From positions 1 to 7,293 of the forward strand of contig PIXT01000250.1 in the NCBI GenBank assembly GCA_003096235.1: a DNA stretch of 7,293 bases, given 5' to 3'. The position numbers and the translations under genes are program-made. This document shows positions 5,143 through 7,293 of the stretch, piece by piece. Source of the DNA: Candidatus Bathyarchaeum sp. Lineage in GTDB: Archaea > Thermoproteota > Bathyarchaeia > Bathyarchaeales > Bathyarchaeaceae. The notes under the pieces were generated by a model. The model was not told the DNA's origin. It searched no databases and saw only the letters and a program-made list of their open reading frames with translations. Every line of letters starts with the position of its first letter. Position 1 is the stretch's first letter.

Positions 5143-7293
5143 ATGCCAAAGCGTCGACGAAAATCAGGTCTAAAAGTTCTCAAGGCTGCATCATCTTCTC
5201 TGCGCATGCAACTGTTAATCACACTCGTGGATAAAGGACCCCAATCCTACACCGACCTAATGAAGGTCCTTAAACTAAACCCAAGTAGAGACGCAGGACG
5301 ATTCGCGTACCACCTAAAATATCTACTAAACGCAGACCTCATAGAACCAGACGTCGACAACAAAGAATACCGGCTCACTGAACTTGGCAAAACCATGATC
5401 CAATTCACAGAAGACATCCAACAACAGTTCTTCCAAAGAAAAAAAATACTCGTAAGAACCTCCCGTCTTGCAATGGAAGAATTCGACAGAAACAAAATCG
5501 TTGAAGCCCTAGTAAAAGAGGCAAACGTTCCTGTCTTCCAAGCCCAAAAAATCGCCCGAGAAACAGAAAAACGGCTCCTAGAATTCAAAACAAAATACCT
5601 AACCGCGCCCCTAATCCGCGAAATGGTCAACGCAATCCTAGTCGAAAAAGGACTAGAAGAATACCGCCACAAACTAACCCGACTCGGACTTCCAGTCTTC
5701 GACGTCAACCAACTCATAGAATCAACCAACACAACCCTCAGAGGCGTGGAAGCAATCCACAAGGCAGCCGCCGACGCAGTCATGGAAGAGTATACGCTCC
5801 TTAACGTTCTGCCCAGAGATATTGCCGACGCACACCTTTCGGGCGGTTTACACCTACAGAATCTTGGAACTTGGGTTCTCAAACCCGACCAGTTCATGCA
5901 TGATTTGCGTTTCTTTTTTCAGCATGGTCTAATCCACGGGGGAATGAATCTTCAAGAGCCCTCTTATCTTCCTCCCAAAAGCCTTGAAGCTGCCCTGCTA
6001 ACAGCTTCCACTGTGCTGAAAATTGCTGCTACAGAAGCCTCTGGAAAGCAGACGCTTGATTTCTTCAACATTTTCTTAGCTCCATTCACTCAGAATCTTT
6101 CAGAGGAACGGATCAGAGAAGGCTTACGTCTTTTCATATCTAATCTGAATCAACCACGCTCAAACGGAAGCTTAGTTGGAGCTTCTTTGGGTGTAGAATT
6201 TCTGGTCCCAGACTTTTTGAAAGAAAAAGAAGCAATAGGACCTGAAGGAAAAACCGTTGGATGCTACCAAGACTTTGCTGAAGAAAGCCGACGCCTTGCT
6301 TCCCTACTACTCGAAGTCATGCTTCAAGACGACACACATAAACCCGTTTTCAATCCACACCTTATAATAAAACTCCGCCCTGAAGTGCTCAAAGACCCTG
6401 AGTGCGCGTCTCTTTTATTCGAATCCCATAAACTCGCGTCCAAAACTGGACTTATCTACTTTGCTAACCTTTGCCCCACAGAGCAAGCAAGCGCATCTTA
6501 CACCTCAACAGGTTTCAGGTTAGCCTCTGACTGGAGAGACGACTGGGAGCTGGATACCCTGCAGACCGGAAGCGTGGACACTGTGATAATAAATCTGCCC
6601 CGAGTCATGTACGAAGCAAAAGGCAAAGAAAACAGCTTCTTCCAACTCTTGGACGATCAGCTGGAAATGGCTTTGCGGGCTCTGGAAATAAAGTATCGTA
6701 CAATCAAGCAGCGAGAAAGAGAGCACATGTTGCCCTTCTTGATGCAGAAAACTGATGGTGACCAATACTTCAGAATACAAAACGCTGTCCGCCTAGTCAG
6801 CTTTGTTGGCTTGAACGAAACAGTTCAGGCATATTTTGACAAACCCCTAAAACAGGAAGGTGAAACTCTTGATTTCGCCAAAAAAACAGTATCATATCTC
6901 TCCAGCGACATCGAGCGATACTCAAAGAAGCCTGAGACCCGCGCAGCTTTGGCTATGGTGCCCGCTGCTGATGCTGCAAAAAGGTTGGCAGAACTTGACG
7001 CAGAAAAGTATGGGTGGGCAAAGGTTCGGGCTCAAGGCACCCGAGAGCAGCCATTCTATACTGGGTTGGTTGCGTTGCCATTAGGCGTTGAAGTTTCTTG
7101 GAAAGAACGGCTGAAGGTTGAGGAGCAGTTTCACCGTTTGACTCCTGGAGGTCACTTAGCTGTTATGCCTCTTGATGATGAGCCACAAAAGCCTGACGAA
7201 CTGTTATCCATCAGTAGAGATGTTACTGGAAGCCTTGGGGTTGGGTTGTATGTTTTCAATCGGAATCTTGCATACTGTGCGGGTTGTCAGCAA
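5143..7293 (+). CDS. Winged-helix / ATP-cone / NrdD-like fusion protein (partial, C-terminus beyond right edge)
   Basis: The frame is open for 717 codons. Residues about 10-90 form an ArsR-like winged helix (YTDLMKVLKLNPSRDAGRF, YHLKYLLNADLIE, wing, YRLTELGK). Residues about 100-182 form an ATP-cone (V-RTSRLAMEEFDRNKIVEAL, LIREMVNAILVEKGLEEY), the nucleotide-sensing domain of many ribonucleotide reductases and of NrdR. From about 200 the sequence resembles class III anaerobic reductase NrdD: DAHLSGGLHLQNL (229-241), MHDLRFFFQHGL (252-263), FFNIFLAPF, INLPR (483-487), GLNE (556-559), and YCAGC (711-715), probably the first half of the C-terminal zinc site. The glycyl-radical motif would lie outside the window. 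Oddities: where archaeal NrdD usually has a Cys-Cys-Arg-Leu catalytic motif, this has TGFRL (456-460), and HIHDL is HLQNL. Codons 1-216 end in T 18 times; the next 100 do so 37 times. It may be a nucleotide-responsive regulator rather than an active reductase; a divergent active enzyme is not excluded. Confidence 0.72.
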   Translation, partial: MPKRRRKSGLKVLKAASSSLRMQLLITLVDKGPQSYTDLMKVLKLNPSRDAGRFAYHLKYLLNADLIEPDVDNKEYRLTELGKTMIQFTEDIQQQFFQRKKILVRTSRLAMEEFDRNKIVEALVKEANVPVFQAQKIARETEKRLLEFKTKYLTAPLIREMVNAILVEKGLEEYRHKLTRLGLPVFDVNQLIESTNTTLRGVEAIHKAAADAVMEEYTLLNVLPRDIADAHLSGGLHLQNLGTWVLKPDQFMHDLRFFFQHGLIHGGMNLQEPSYLPPKSLEAALLTASTVLKIAATEASGKQTLDFFNIFLAPFTQNLSEERIREGLRLFISNLNQPRSNGSLVGASLGVEFLVPDFLKEKEAIGPEGKTVGCYQDFAEESRRLASLLLEVMLQDDTHKPVFNPHLIIKLRPEVLKDPECASLLFESHKLASKTGLIYFANLCPTEQASASYTSTGFRLASDWRDDWELDTLQTGSVDTVIINLPRVMYEAKGKENSFFQLLDDQLEMALRALEIKYRTIKQREREHMLPFLMQKTDGDQYFRIQNAVRLVSFVGLNETVQAYFDKPLKQEGETLDFAKKTVSYLSSDIERYSKKPETRAALAMVPAADAAKRLAELDAEKYGWAKVRAQGTREQPFYTGLVALPLGVEVSWKERLKVEEQFHRLTPGGHLAVMPLDDEPQKPDELLSISRDVTGSLGVGLYVFNRNLAYCAGCQQ

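Noticed and set aside
5247..5897. 216-codon open frame on the minus strand, opposite the start of the fusion gene
   Set aside because: It is Ser/Arg-rich with no recognisable domain, lies antisense to the clear winged-helix/ATP-cone coding frame, and is explained by the low use of T in the third codon position there.

Overview
The window looks archaeal, probably from an uncultured lineage of the Bathyarchaeia type. This is inferred from several signs: GGTGA/GGGAG-type ribosome binding sites, AT-rich TATA-like promoter boxes, secreted beta-helix (NosD-like) and beta-propeller proteins, a PEF-type C-terminal membrane tail, and a class III (anaerobic) ribonucleotide-reductase-like protein. Lineage cannot be fixed from the sequence alone. 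No tRNA, rRNA, CRISPR array, insertion sequence or transposase is visible.

Layout: two transcription units diverge from a 239-base intergenic region (4904-5142). Leftward on the minus strand is a tight cluster of three genes for exported proteins, in transcription order. (1) 4903-3563 encodes a seven-repeat beta-propeller protein with a signal peptide and a PEF-type tail. (2) 3557-1494 encodes a six-repeat Kelch propeller fused to a NosD-like parallel beta-helix with a C-terminal membrane anchor. (3) 1469-1 encodes a second NosD-like beta-helix protein that runs off the left edge. The gaps are 5 and 24 bases, with ribosome binding sites in or next to the preceding stop codon, so they are probably one operon. 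All three look like cell-surface or extracellular proteins. Nothing shows their ligand, and the NosD label refers to fold only because no denitrification genes are in view.

Rightward on the plus strand, 5143-7293 (open at the right edge) is one long reading frame with an unusual architecture: an N-terminal winged-helix DNA-binding domain, an ATP-cone nucleotide-sensing domain, then a divergent NrdD-like domain. The NrdD part keeps structural signatures (MHDLRFF, INLPR, GLNE and the first CxxC of a zinc site) but seems to lack the usual catalytic cysteine motif and has a broken HIHDL motif. It reads more like a nucleotide-sensing regulator built on a reductase scaffold than a working reductase. 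Codon usage changes sharply near 5790, close to the start of the NrdD-like part.

The intergenic region carries two related inverted-repeat elements (TCAA-N6-TTGA core, 45 bases apart) between the divergent promoters. They are candidate operators. The hypothesis most worth testing is that the winged-helix/ATP-cone/NrdD-like protein binds them and links nucleotide state to expression of the surface-protein operon and of itself.
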